From Diphasiastrum complanatum (Eukaryota > Streptophyta > Lycopodiopsida > Lycopodiales > Lycopodiaceae): a stretch of 64,000 bases of DNA. The stretch spans positions 5,594,063 to 5,658,062 of the forward strand of contig CM055094.1 of NCBI GenBank assembly GCA_029204225.1, read 5' to 3'. The translations under genes were made by a program, and so were the position numbers. Positions 24,545 through 35,554 of this stretch are shown here, piece by piece. Numbering within the stretch: position 1 is the stretch's first letter; the number at the start of each line of letters is the position of its first letter. The notes beneath the pieces are model-generated. The model saw only the letters and a program-made list of their open reading frames with translations, had not been told where the DNA came from and did not search any database.

Positions 24545-26164
24545 CATCCTTCTGTCGAGCATGCGGTTATGGACACTGCTACAAGAATTGTCCATTGAGA
24601 CCTGGATTAGTGAAGAGGCCCTTTTTGAGTTCAAAAAAGGCCCTAATGAGTGCACCACTAAACTTCATTGTGATACAATAAGCAACAGTTCTAGTGGGGA
24701 TACCACCGGAAGGACAACATTTCCATATCCCTGTGTAGCCATTACGCAAACACAGAAGAGGAAGGAAGTGGCTCCCTCACCACCACTATTGGTCACTGAT
24801 GACCAACCCTCAACTTTAGCGCCATATCCGAATGTGAGGGAAGAAAGAAAACAGTACCAGAAAATACAACACTGGGTACAGAGAACACAAGTAGAGGAAA
24901 AAGAGTAAGAAAGAGACAACCCTATGGAACCTCCAGATGATAGCGCACGGGAACCACAAACGGGCTCACCATTGCACACTGATCAGAACGATCAATTGCA
25001 TCGTTAGGAACCACCTTTCCACATGGTGGAGCCCGAGAAACCATGCACTGAAAGTTTCACAATCTTACTGGCAATCTGTGTTAGTTTAACCCTCGGAGAA
25101 TTACTACGGATTGTGCCACAAGCTAAAAGCCTTTTGGCTTAATGGGCCAAAGTAGATGTGGAGCAGTAGCACCTGAGCCCATATATTATACGGGCTACCA
25201 AGAGACAAGTAACGTCCTCCACATTGGGGCAACGTGGGAAAGTGAGGAACGGAAGATCACCCTGCCAATCAAACACAAGAGATTCGAGGATGAGACAGCA
25301 GTAGTAGATGGAGGACCAGGTGTCAATTTGATTTCTACTAATGTATATGAAAAGTGGGGTTTACAAGGGTTGAAGCCAGCAAGATTCGTCATCAAGCTAG
25401 CGGATCAATCTTGTGTAAAACCAAAGGGTGTGGTTGTCGATATCCCTGTAAAGATAGCAGGCATGCAGTTTGTGATCACCTTTGTAGTAATGTATATATT
25501 TGAATCTCCAACTGCATACCGTGTTTTACTGGATGGTTGAGAACTACGCAAGTAGTACACAACTGGAGTACGAGAAAACTCACCTTTGAGAATCGAGAGC
25601 ATGCTGTAAAGGTAGATCCAGCCACATGGGCGATGAAACCTATTGCACCCAAGGCTAATGACGGATCATTCATGACAGATCACACGATTGATCACCCAAG
25701 GCCAGCCAAGGGTGGTCACTATGATTCAGAGACGGATGTCGTGAGATGGACGGATGCATTAGCAACGATTGACTGCCAAGCATGTCAATACGAATCAGAT
25801 CCTGGACCTAGCACAACTTCACCCAAGTGTTACACCATGGACACACCAATCACATTTGGGGTGAATATGATAAATGTAGCATGGCTGTCAGCGGAATCTA
25901 TTGAGAACCCAGTGGACGATGATTTAGTTCCTTGGCAACATGCTCTGACTTATAATAAGGAGATTGAGCTGACTGATGAGCAGGTCCTACAACACATGGA
26001 CCAGATCATTATGGAATTAAGAAAGTACCAGCTCAACCACCGCAAAAATCTGCTATGGCGAAAGTCTTAAGGATAGATCCACCAAGGGCACCTACGAACA
26101 AGAAGAATCAATTGAAGCAACGCTACAACTAGGTGATCCGATGGAGTGATCTACCCGAAGAGGC
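24545..26164 (+). pseudogene. Gypsy D: zinc knuckle, protease and spacer, same family as B
   Basis: Starts inside a zinc knuckle, CRACGYGHCYKNC, then reads VREERKQYQKIQHW and TGSPLHTDQNDQL, both matching element B. The protease-like domain (25142-25540) has VLHIGATWESEE, VDGGPGVNLIS and VKPKGVVVDIPVKIAGMQF. The spacer (25537-26070) has DHTIDHPRPAKGGHYDSE and ITFGVNMINVAW. It ends with VIRWSDLPEEA at about 26160, right where a minus-strand copia starts. This is the best-preserved copy of the protease region. Orientation is opposite to B and C. Confidence 0.87.
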
Positions 26165-26938
26165 TATAGTGCCATTTCATCCTGCACTGGATTGACCTTT
26201 TGCCTACTCTCTTCATGTATGAGCCGTCGAGTAATAAACTCCATGTCCAATTTATCCTCAAATCCATCGAGCATCATAACCAGCGGGTCATAACTGGATG
26301 GGAGGCTTGTGATTAGATTATAGATAAGATGTTGCTTGTCAACCACCGCACCAGCCACAATCAGTTGCCTTCCAATATTTTTTATCATCTCCACGTGGTC
26401 TCTCATCGAATCACCCTCACTCATCTTGGTGTTCGTCAGCTGCCTCTGCAACATGAGAATGCTTGAGAAGCCTTTACCTTGGAAACTACCAAGAAGTGCA
26501 TCCCAAGCCCCCTTTGTTGTCTCCTGATCCCTCACCAATGAGATCGCGGTCTCCCCCAAGCTAGGCACAACGTCATATGTGCTTTTGACTCTTTTGCAGC
26601 GATCAGTTCAGCTTGTTGTGCGTTCTTCACCCGACCCTCTTGATCTAGTTCAGGAGTCTCCATGCTTGAGACAACACCCCAGAGGCCCTTGTCTTTCAGC
26701 AATATCTTCATCTTCCAACTCCATGAGCTGTAATTGTCAGCCTCCAACATATCAATCATCTTGCTCTCTGTCGACACTTCTAGTGCCATCTTCCTGATAT
26801 GTATGTGCTTCGAATGATTGTTTCTTTGTGCAGATTGATTGATTGCACGAGTTCACTCATGACAACAAAAAGCAAAATTAGCAGGCGATACAGCTCGATT
26901 CAAGATTGTACACGATTTTGGATTCTTCCCTTATGCAC
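26165..26938 (-). pseudogene. Copia gag (UBN2-type), second copia family
   Basis: The minus-strand ATG is at 26787-26789. The N-terminus reads MLEADNYSSWSWKMKILLKD, a copia gag start. After a frameshift near 26560 it reads ETTKGAWDALLGSFQGKGFS, NTKMSEGDSMRDHV, LITSLPSSYDPLVMML and LDMEFITRRLIHEESRQK, the UBN2 / gag-polypeptide of copia. It stops against gypsy D at 26165. The 150-base leader up to the primer site has no gene. Confidence 0.88.
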
Positions 26939-26952
26939 GTGGGCCCATAACC
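26939..26952 (-). promoter_or_regulatory. Half-tRNA primer binding site, initiator tRNA-Met anticodon region
   Basis: On the plus strand GTGGGCCCATAACC equals 14 bases of the anticodon stem-loop of initiator tRNA-Met as I recall it; on the minus strand the element would pair with that internal stretch. It directly follows the presumed LTR end (...CTAACA) and precedes a copia gag. Drosophila copia and Volvox Osser are known to use an internally cleaved initiator tRNA-Met in this way. Confidence 0.65.
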
Positions 26953-27450
26953 AATGTTAGTATAATCCACAGCAAGGAAGATGATTGCAACAAAAAGCAG
27001 AATTAACAAGTGCTTAATCGATCAATCACAAAGCAAACAAGATCTCACACACATACAAACGATATCTCTATTACAAAAAAGTGTGAAAGTAGCTTCACGA
27101 AACTTGTACATATATCCGCACCTTGATAGCATGCCAAGATCCCATAATGTGCAATATAATGCCCTACATATTTACATCTACGTGAAAAGGCATTGTTGGA
27201 AATTAAGCCCACAGTTCCCTCTTTGGAATCATAACTTAGATAGCCAATTTATTTGAAGGACGTCTACAATGGACTTCTGATTGATCTCCAACAAAGGGTA
27301 ACCAATCCCATCATAATTTCAAGTTCAGATGTTAAGTTTAATAACTTGAAGTCATTGAAGACTTGGCCATCTTCAAGGACTTCCACAAACTTGCATTTAG
27401 AACAAGTCTGCAGATTTACATCATTTTTGAAACAGCCTGCAGAAATAGAC

Positions 27451-27500
27451 TAAGTGTCGCAGTTCGCATTTTTTGCACTTTCCAAAAACTGCGACACTTA
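27451..27500. repeat. Perfect 14-bp hairpin
   Basis: TAAGTGTCGCAGTT at 27451-27464 and AACTGCGACACTTA at 27487-27500, with a 22-base loop. It lies within the putative copia LTR. Confidence 0.9.
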
Positions 27501-27639
27501 CCTTCGACCTCTTCCGTTCAATTATTTTTGAAGAGGTCAACTTGTTCACAGTTCAACAATTTAACTTTTTCAACACCTTCACCTTTTTTCACATTGTTCC
27601 AAAAAATACGAAGAGAGAAAATTCCAAAAGGTCCCCTAT

Positions 27640-27835
27640 TTTTAAGGGTTAAACTGCTAAAGACACCTTCGCCAACTTTTTAAAGGCACCTTCAACTTGT
27701 TTTAAGGGCAAATTCGACTTTCCCGAAAAGAGCGAGAGAGTTGAACTGTTAAAGAGATCTTCAATTTTAAGGGCACTTTAAACTTTCTAAGGGCACCTTA
27801 AAAATTGTTTAAAGGCACCTTCGACTTTTTTGCAA
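27640..27835. repeat. Degenerate short tandem array
   Basis: Repeated words (A)AGGGCACCTT and AAAGGCACCTTC followed by AACTTTTT or GACTTTTT occur about six to eight times with spacing near 25-30 bases. Confidence 0.6.
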
Positions 27836-28060
27836 AAACCTGAAAGGAGAGAAAAATGCCGAAGGTTGTTTATTTTGAACGAGGAACGTTCCTAACCACT
27901 GCCCAAAAGTTGCAAAGCGAGAGAAAACCACTTCACGTAAAATGAAAAGTGAGAGATTTTGTGACATCCTCGTCCGCGTCAACGATCCTGATTTTTTGAC
28001 CGTATATATACTATGTACAGTTGTCACAAAAGCCATATACTTCAAGTACAACGGCTTTCC

Positions 28061-28289
28061 TGATTAGGTGACAAACATTCAATGTAATTAATACACGGAT
28101 GAAATCTATAAATAGATAATCCAAGCACAGATTATTGATTGCTCCGTCCATGAGACGTATTATTTGAGCCTCCCAATTGGCATAGAAGACAATTTGTGCT
28201 TGATAATGCTTCTTGGTATTATCAACGCATATGACACTTAATGTGCTTGATAACAATCATTCTAGTAGTGAAAGAGAGCAAGTTGTCTT
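28061..28289. other. No gene seen
   Basis: AT-rich spacer between the LTR region and a LINE remnant. Confidence 0.4.
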
Positions 28290-29160
28290 CTCAGATAACT
28301 AGTTTATAAGAGACGCATTCTAAAAGTCGCTACCATTCTTTGCTCACATGTAGTATGTAGACCAATAGGAGCTTCTAGATGTTGAATTATTGGACCATGA
28401 TGAAGAATAGATATGTGAGTATGAGTCAGCCCAAGGCAAGGTTGGATCATTATTGAATACCAATAGGGTGTCTTCATGTCAAGTAGCTCTGATTCATCAC
28501 AAAATGCTGAAATTGCCTTGGCACAATTGAAAGAAATGCTCCATGCCATCCACATAAAAATGATACGTAGTAGTTGAACTTGCAACCATAAAACTTGCAT
28601 GTGAGCTTTCTTAATTGTTTTGATAAGTGAAACAACTGCAAATTGCATATATTAGAGCGGATAACGGGCATCCTTGTCCTACTCATTGTATATTGATTGA
28701 AGGAGATAGATATCTGTTTATCTCCCATATTGATGTGGAACCCAAGTGAATAGTGGAAACAACTTAAACAAAATCTTCAAACAATTTGACATCAAAGCAA
28801 CTAGCAAGTTCCAAGAAACTTAACCAAAAGTTTTTTTTAAAATACTTTCAACAAAGCCAAAAGGCATGTTATAATATTTTGCAGGTTCAATAGTTATCCA
28901 GGTGTTGAAGCACACTCTGTAGGATAGATCTACCTTTGATGAATTTAAATTGTTTTGGATCTAAGTGTTGTTGTAGCAAGGAAGTGAGTTGAATAGCCAA
29001 CATCTTAGCTATGATCTTATAAGAAAATGACAACATTGTTAAGCGTCGAAGGTCACTAACACTATTGCGGAGAAGACTTTTTACTTGTCAATCCGCTTAA
29101 TCCTTGCACAAAAGAAGAAGTGAAATGTTGTAAAACAAACCAATTATAGGAAATTTGAGG
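28290..29160 (-). pseudogene. LINE reverse transcriptase remnant
   Basis: On the minus strand one part reads LSFSYKIIAKMLAIQL, then QQHLDPKQFKFIKGRSILQS (about 28920-29060), the RT words ISL-YKIIAKILA and FIKGRSI. Further along it reads GQGCPLSALIYAICS (about 28640-28680), the G-(V)RQGCPLSP box. The YADD box is not visible. Heavily decayed, with stops throughout. It is an L1-like LINE unrelated in detail to the LINE at 49-54 kb. Confidence 0.65.
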
Positions 29161-30283
29161 AGCACTAATGCCTAGTTGGTCAGTGTACTTTGTTCTTCTC
29201 TATTTTAAAAAACATTGTTTAAGTGGTGGCCCATGAGGGCCACGTGAGTAGAATAAGGACCACTTGGATACTGCTTCTAAGAGACTTAGGGGTTTAGACT
29301 AAATTCTATTCTTTGTAATTTAGATATCTTGTGTGTTGTGCATTTCTAGTTGTAGATGTGATTGAGGAATAACAACCTTCATTATCGTACGAGAACAATG
29401 TTGAGCACAATGAGTGGGGCAATCTAGCCATTCTATAGACAAAGAATTGATTCTAGTGCCAAGGAGAAGGCCCATCTAAAATTAAACAGTGTGAAATTTG
29501 GTTAAGTGTAGAAAAAGTTACAATTTTTTTCAATTTTTGAGGTGTGAAAGTTTGGCACATATGAACTTAGCCATTTGTTGACCAAAGTAAGTGTTGACAA
29601 CCTTCTTGACATTATATAGGTCTTCAAGACGACGTCTATGACGCCAAGAAAGTTGTGAAGCAATATGTCACAAGGTGGAGTGGTTTGGGTGCAGCAAACA
29701 TTCAAGATTGAGAAACATCACCCTCATGGAAGTATTTATAGTGTGCTTGTATGCAACTATCAAAGAAAAAATATTGTTTGTGAAAAAACTCATTTTTTGT
29801 GAGTATTTTTTCAAAGTTGTTGAAATTGAACTTGAATATCTAAGGGTCATCTTTTATCCTTCAAGCAGTACCCATTGGCGTTTTTTGTTGGAAAATGGAC
29901 ACAAGTGAATAAACGAGTGATAAAAATGCATGGAGAACAATATTGTATTGTGATAGTTATTAGACATGAGCTATTCCAAACATTTAGCTATGCATAGATA
30001 TAAAAATCTTTGAATCGGAGAACTTTGTGTGTATATGTGAATATTTGGAAAATGTAGTTTGTTGGAAAAATAGATTTTCTAGCCTTTTAAGACACTTATG
30101 AGCATTTCCATGGCAAAAAGTTTTAAATTGCAATAACTTTAAAATGGTGCATCGACTTGATATAAGATCAAATATGTCATTGGTTAATTTTGATGTGAAT
30201 TTTCATTTTTTAGGTCAATATGACATTTTGGATCAAGAATTGGTGAGTTTTCTTGCAAACACAAGTAAGCCAAGTGACTGGAG
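29161..30283. other. No gene seen
   Basis: AT-rich sequence with short frames lacking motifs. Some of it may be LINE or copia flank. Confidence 0.4.
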
Positions 30284-31180
30284 ATGAGAATAAAGATGGG
30301 TGCTGGCATTGTTTGCTTGATAGGCAAATTGGGTGGAATGATGGTCAAGGTTTTACCACAGATTGAATGTAAACCAAAAGTACGCGAGACTTGTATTATG
30401 GGTAATTATCATCGGAACCATTTTTCTACAAGAGCAACTTATCATGCAAAGGCATTGTTGGAGCTAATCTATAGTGATCTGTGGGGGCTATCTCAGATGC
30501 AATCTGTATATTTCATATCTTTTATTGTATATTTCATATCTTTTATTGACAATTTCTCTAGAAAGACTTGGCTTTAGTTTATGACGTGATAGATTATTTC
30601 ATCGAGTCAAGTGGCTAGTTGAGAATCAAATTGGAAAGAAAATCAAAGTGTTCCGAACAAATAAGGGTGGTGAATTCAACTCAATTGAATTCGACAACTT
30701 ATGGAAAGAGATCGAGATCAAAAGACATCTTACCATTGCGTACACCAATGGGATTGTAAAAAGGAAAAATTGCACACTTGTGGAATGTGTGCGAGGCATG
30801 TTGAAAGCGGAGAAGCTGATTTCTGTTGGGCAAAAACAGTGAGAACGATGAACTATTTGAAAAATAGAGCACCAATAAAAGCGTTCATTGGTGTAAAGCC
30901 TAATGTTTTTCATTTGCAAGTTCTTGGATGTGTTGCATTTGCTTATGGACATGATGGATAGAGACATACGCTGGTCAATTGAGTATCTTATAAGTTGTAT
31001 GTTCTTGTTGCTAAAAAGATTACCATCAATAGAGTTGTTATATTTGATAAGTATAGAAATATGGATTGTGTAAAAGATCTTCAACCAAGGCAAGTTCAAG
31101 ATTTGAACTTTAATGGAGGCTTGAAATGTGAGGATGGTAATGAATCATGATTGGATGAGCAAGGTGATCAAGTCAAGGTA
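30284..31180 (+). pseudogene. Copia integrase remnant
   Basis: Reads ETCIMGNYHRNHFSTRATYH and ALLELIYSDLWGLSQMQS (integrase zinc region and start of core), FIDNFSRKTWL, GKKIKVFRTNKGGEFNSIEF (second catalytic Asp replaced by Asn, in RTN), IVKRKNCTLVECVRGML (third catalytic residue also changed), NYLKNRAPIKA and FHLQVLGCVAFAY. The end reads KITINRVVIFDK. An in-frame 21-base tandem duplication (30507-30548) repeats seven codons. Three or more frameshifts. Confidence 0.85.
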
Positions 31181-31680
31181 AATTCTATCTAGTTTCTTGA
31201 AAGGCATGCTAACCATAAAATTGGGTGGTTGAGAATCTATAGCCTCAAAATAAGATCCATGCATTAAATGACTAGGAGAGCTATCCCCATCTTAACCTTG
31301 GAAATGTGCTTTTGAAAATAGGCAAATATCATGGATATTTTCATATGCTTCTAGCTTCTTATCAAGGTTAAAACTTCAGAGTGTCTTGTTTCTTTCTTCC
31401 ATGTTTGAGTCATGCCACTTTCTATCTTACTATAGGAGTGATTTTCCATAATCTTTAAGCTCTAGAATACTTGCTCGAGAGTCAAAGGGCACACTTGGTG
31501 AATTAAAACTTTTGGCCTCGTACTCTGGGCAGACCTCTATTCATTATAACAAGGAAATATCTGTTTCTTAACTTTTCATATCAATTTGTTACAAAACATA
31601 AAGATTCCACTAAAGCTTATGTGACACATCAAGATTTATAAATCACTTGATTCATGAATGTCAATCGAAGTCTTGCTTCA
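31181..31680. other. No gene seen
   Basis: AT-rich stretch with no recognisable coding content. Confidence 0.4.
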
Positions 31681-31900
31681 ACATATTTCAACTGGTATTA
31701 TCTGATATTTCCTTCACTTCAAAGATTGAATTCCAAATGGTATATGAACGATGCAGTTGATAAATGGGAAAAAAGATTTCAAAGAATTCAATATATTCAG
31801 AATAGCAAATTGAAAAAATTTTAATGGAAGACTTTACATGGAGCTCTACCTACAAAAGTGAAGTTTGCATGAATTTTTGCACTCACATCGAGGATATTGT
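31681..31900 (+). pseudogene. Possible LINE C-terminal fragment
   Basis: A short plus-strand reading, KTLHGALPTKVKFA (about 31830-31872), resembles the zf-RVT region near the end of plant LINE ORF2. No zinc cysteines are seen. Weak evidence. Confidence 0.3.
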
Positions 31901-31919
31901 AGTTGGGTTGGTTTCGGTA

Positions 31920-32892
31920 GATGTAGCGTTGCTGCTACAGCTCATTGTAAGGCCTTCAGTTTTTTATCAAACTGTGCCGTAAGCTACTCCATCTACTATT
32001 TGTGGAGTTTTGTCATTTGATCCAACAGCAGTTCTGTGGATAGAGCGGAAGCATTTGATGATGATAATGCTATCGAGGGAGTAGGAGTATGGGTGGATGG
32101 ATATTTGTCATCAAATCCCTCATCCTCCTCTCTGATGACATCCTCCATAGCTTCTTGCAGAGTAGCATACTGCTCCCATCGTTTCAGTTCTCTTCTGATG
32201 CTCTGTGGTAGTCCTGATAGGAACCACATGATCACCACATGATCGGGAGTTAGGGCTGCACTGCACTCGGATCGTAGATGTTTGACCTGTTCAATATAGT
32301 CCCTGACCCTTTCTCTTTTTCCCATCTTGACCTTGCTGAGTAGGACAAACGGGCCTTCTAGAAACTTCCTTGGTTTAAAGCGTGTTATGAGAGCCACTTT
32401 AACTGCTTCCTAGGTGGATTTCTCTTCCTCGGACAGGTTGAAAAGCCAATTTTGAGCCACCGCTAATAGGGACATGAGAAACAACATCAACATTTTTGCA
32501 GGTCTCCGTTCGTCATAGATTTCACAAGCTTGCTCGTAGATCTGGAGGAAGTGGATGGGATCTGATGATCCGTCGTATTTTGGTATCTCCATCTGAGGTG
32601 CTCTTCGGACTGCCTGCAAGGGAGCGACAGGTATAGGTTGGCCCATTGGATCCATTGGCGTTGGTTCCGGTTCTATCTCTTGTTGCGCAACTGCTAATCT
32701 GGGAAGGTGTGGTGCTTGATTTGTTGTCCTTCTTGCTACTGGTCGTCCAGATCTTAGATTCATCCGACGGTGAGGTCCAAAATAGTTGGATCTTGCTTGT
32801 ACAATGGGATGCGCTCTGGATCTTAAGGATCTGATCAATCTGATTGGCCGGAAGTGAAATTTAGGCCTTGTACGGTGGTTTTTTCTTGACAA
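31920..32892 (-). pseudogene. Gypsy E: gag capsid of the zinc-knuckle family
   Basis: From an ATG at 32892 the minus strand gives an Arg/Pro-rich N-terminus (RMNLRSGRPVARR), then the gag domain: MEIPKYDGSSDPIHFLQIYE, LLAVAQNWLFNL, then after a TAG near 32410 ITRFKPRKFLEGPFVLLSK, VRDYIEQVKHLRSEC, WFLSGLPQSIRRELKRW. It ends with ELLLDQMTKLHK and AQFDKKLKALQ, which overlap the start of element B's gag piece, so it supplies the missing capsid of that family. Two stops are visible. Confidence 0.87.
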
Positions 32893-33934
32893 CTTTTTAC
32901 TCCTTGCACTGATTGACCTGAGATTTTGACAGTAGCTGGATCTGGTGCAGATCTTTCCACTGATCTAGTCTGCAAGGATTCTCTTGTGCGAAGGTTGGCT
33001 GTGCAAGGGTTCTTTAGCTGTTTTGCAAATAAAAAACCTTGATATGTCTCAGATCCTTGGGAAGTAACTCTTGCAAAGATCACAGTATCCGAATCTAGAT
33101 TAGATTTGACTTTGGAATTCTCTGCGAGAGTTAACTCTTGGACTAAGTGAAAATTTCACTGTATGCGAGGGTCCAAAACCACTATTTTGGCTTGATCTTC
33201 ACCAAATCTTTGTACTAACTTTCGCAGGCTTCATCATTGATGAAAATTGACGTTCCGGATCGATTGGAATGGTCTGCAAGAGTTCTTTCTGGAGAAATTT
33301 GCCGGATCTTTACTTTTTAGTGATTTTTTAGCACTTAAACCCAATTTTCTGCTCACTGGAGCCAAACTAACTCTCACAGACTCTTTTATGTCCTGGTTTC
33401 AATGAGATGGAACTTCAGAATTCTCTGCGAGGGTTTTTGCCTACTAGAACTGAAACCTTTAGTGTCTGCGAGGATTCTTTGGTACTTTCCCGTCCTTTTT
33501 CCACTGGAAACTCTCGCACAAGCACTTAGATAGTGAACTAACTCTCGCAAGCTTCTTTGTGTCCTGGTCAGTGAGATAGAACTTCAGAGGGCTCTACAAG
33601 AGTTCTGGTGAAGATTTGGATTTTTTTGGACTTTTACAAAGGTTTTTTGAATTTTTACGATTTTTTCTCTGATTTTCGCAATCTGCTTGGAACTAACTCT
33701 CACAAGCTTCTATGCAGGTCTGGGACAGTACCTTGACGCTGCTTCCAGTCGTGCAAGGGTTAACTTTCACTGGTTTTGGAAATATTAAAATCTGATGGGA
33801 ATTTTGGCTCTTTTCTATATGTGAATAAGGACTCGAAACGACAGAAGCAGAAAAGCTCCAAGTAATCTGCATCGAATTAGAAACAGACTCAAAGTCAAGA
33901 ACAATCATCAAATCCACATTCTTCGAAGAAGAAG
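32893..33934 (-). other. Leader of gypsy E with degenerate repeats
   Basis: No gene. The words CTCTGCGAGNGTT, TCTGCAAGAGTTCT and CTCTCGCAAGCTTCTNTGTG recur at irregular spacing from 33110 to 33780, with one larger period of about 160-170 bases (33360s, 33540s, 33690s). It is probably the untranslated leader upstream of gypsy E gag. Confidence 0.5.
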
Positions 33935-34590
33935 ATGTTTTGCAGGTATTGCAAATGCAATAACCATGAGATCCAGGATTGTCGAATTCTCAAAGCGAAG
34001 AATGCAGCCAAGCAACCTGATAAACAAGCAAATACAATTACAGCATCTCCTCAAGTCAAAATGGACAAAGCTGCTTTTATGGTCAAAGACAAATACGCAA
34101 ATTTAGATTATTCATGGTTTCTGGCACATTGTTATTCTGATTCTAGTCAAGCCTTAAAAACTTCTATTCTTGTCAATAAAGCATTACTATGGCATCATCA
34201 CGGGACACTTGAATTATGCATCTGTTTCGAACATGTCCAGACAATCCATGGCTCTTGATCTCAACTATCCTTCTGGTAAAGTCGATCTCCCTGTCTCCAT
34301 AGCTACATCCTTGGAAAGTAGATCAAGTCATAGGCATGCAACAAAAGTTCTGTTAGATGTTGTTTATACAGATATGTGTGGACCTATGCAAACTCCTTCA
34401 TTGCTAGATATAAATATTTCATTACCTTTATTGACGAATTCTCTAGAAGAACAGCTATTTACTTCATTAAACAGAAATTAGAAGTTTTTATCAAGTTCAG
34501 ACAATTTAAAGAGCATGCAAAAAATCAAACTAGCAAAACGAATCATAGCATTGAGGTCAGACTCACAAGGGAGAGAGGTATGTGATTCTA
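33935..34590 (+). pseudogene. Copia remnant: zinc knuckle to integrase core
   Basis: Opens with the knuckle CRYCKCNNHEIQDC (C-x2-C-x4-H-x4-C). It then passes into LLWHHHGTLE / HLNYASVSNMSRQSM (GAG-pre-integrase), SSHRHATKVLLDVVYTDMCG and FITFIDEFSRRTAIYFI (integrase core start), read in three different frames. The protease between the knuckle and pre-integrase is reduced to a few residues, so an internal deletion is present. It stops at about 34590. Confidence 0.83.
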
Positions 34591-34750
34591 CACGATGCTG
34601 ATTACAGATTAAATTATATCTCCACTTCTTGCATTGCTCTCCCTCTTTCTTGTGATCTCCGACTTTGAGGAATCGGATAATATGATACAATGAGTTCACA
34701 TACGAACTCTGATTCACACATCTACTATTATTGTTGTGTTTTCCATTTGC
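34590..34750 (-). repeat. Interspersed repeat, inverted copy of 11590-11770
   Basis: Reverse complement carries GTAGATGTGTGAATCAGAGT and GAGATCACAAGAAAGAGG as at 11600-11700. It abuts the end of the copia integrase remnant. Confidence 0.65.
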
Positions 34751-35550
34751 TTTCCATTTCCTTGTTATTGTTTTAGTAGTTATGGTTTTTTCATTAACAT
34801 GCATCTTGAGCATTTGAGCTAACCTCCCTCTACTCAAACACTCTCTTTATCTTCCTCTCTTTGCCTCTCTATCTCATCTCTTCTTCTCTTCCCATTCACC
34901 CAAAATCATGTTGAGTGCTAGTTTAGTGGAGTAGAGTTAGTGGGGGTAGTGTTAAAGGTGAGTAGAGTTAAGGGAAAAAATAGAGATCAACTAAAAGTAG
35001 CATCTAAGCTAGGTTAGGATCCTATCCAAGTGTTCTAACCTTCTTTGACAGGCGGAAGAGCTATTCACCAAATCTACATCCCTACATTGATTCAGCCAAA
35101 AGTAATTTTTTTTTTGGGATGCCGGTGTGCCATATTTAGAGGCTAAAAAAATAATTTAACGTCAAAATTTTCTTATTTTTGGATTTCATTATGGGATTTA
35201 TAAATATGTGCCAAACCACAATTCTTATTAATAAATCTCCAAGTAGTGGCGTAAAAAAGATAGCACACCATGTGCTATCTTTTTATTGACTCATGACAAG
35301 AAAGAAACTCACAAAACTCACTTGCCATAAATTGACCATTTTTTCTATTTCCAAAAAACAAAACAACTGAGTTAATTGTGAGTGTAATGTTCGAATCGAT
35401 AAAAAATTTGTGAATACACATGAGATTTAATACCATAAACCAATATAAAGAATATCTTATTGGAACATTCTCCATATCCAAAAAAATCATGCATCGTTCA
35501 CATCAAGATCCCCTTCATCACAAAATCTTCTTGTCTGTGTGGTCTTGATA
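34751..35550. other. No gene seen; one perfect hairpin
   Basis: AT-rich. A 14-bp perfect inverted repeat with a 3-base loop lies at 35254-35284 (AAAAAGATAGCACA / TGTGCTATCTTTTT). No open frame with recognisable content. Confidence 0.5.
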
Positions 35551-35554
35551 TCTC

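Larger units (their letters stand above)
26955..28060 (-). repeat. 5' LTR of the half-tRNA copia, outer end not resolved
   Basis: On the plus strand the LTR starts TGTTAGTATAATCC at 26955. The outer end is not clear; a minus-strand TATA-like run at about 28002-28011 (TATATATA) may mark the promoter. It contains a 14-bp perfect inverted repeat (27451-27500) and a degenerate tandem array with AAGGGCACCTT (27640-27835). Several plus-strand frames here have no recognised content. Confidence 0.5.

Noticed and set aside
26939-26952. A tRNA-Met gene fragment
   Set aside because: Only 14 bases match, with no cloverleaf around them; position at an LTR edge upstream of copia gag fits a primer site better.
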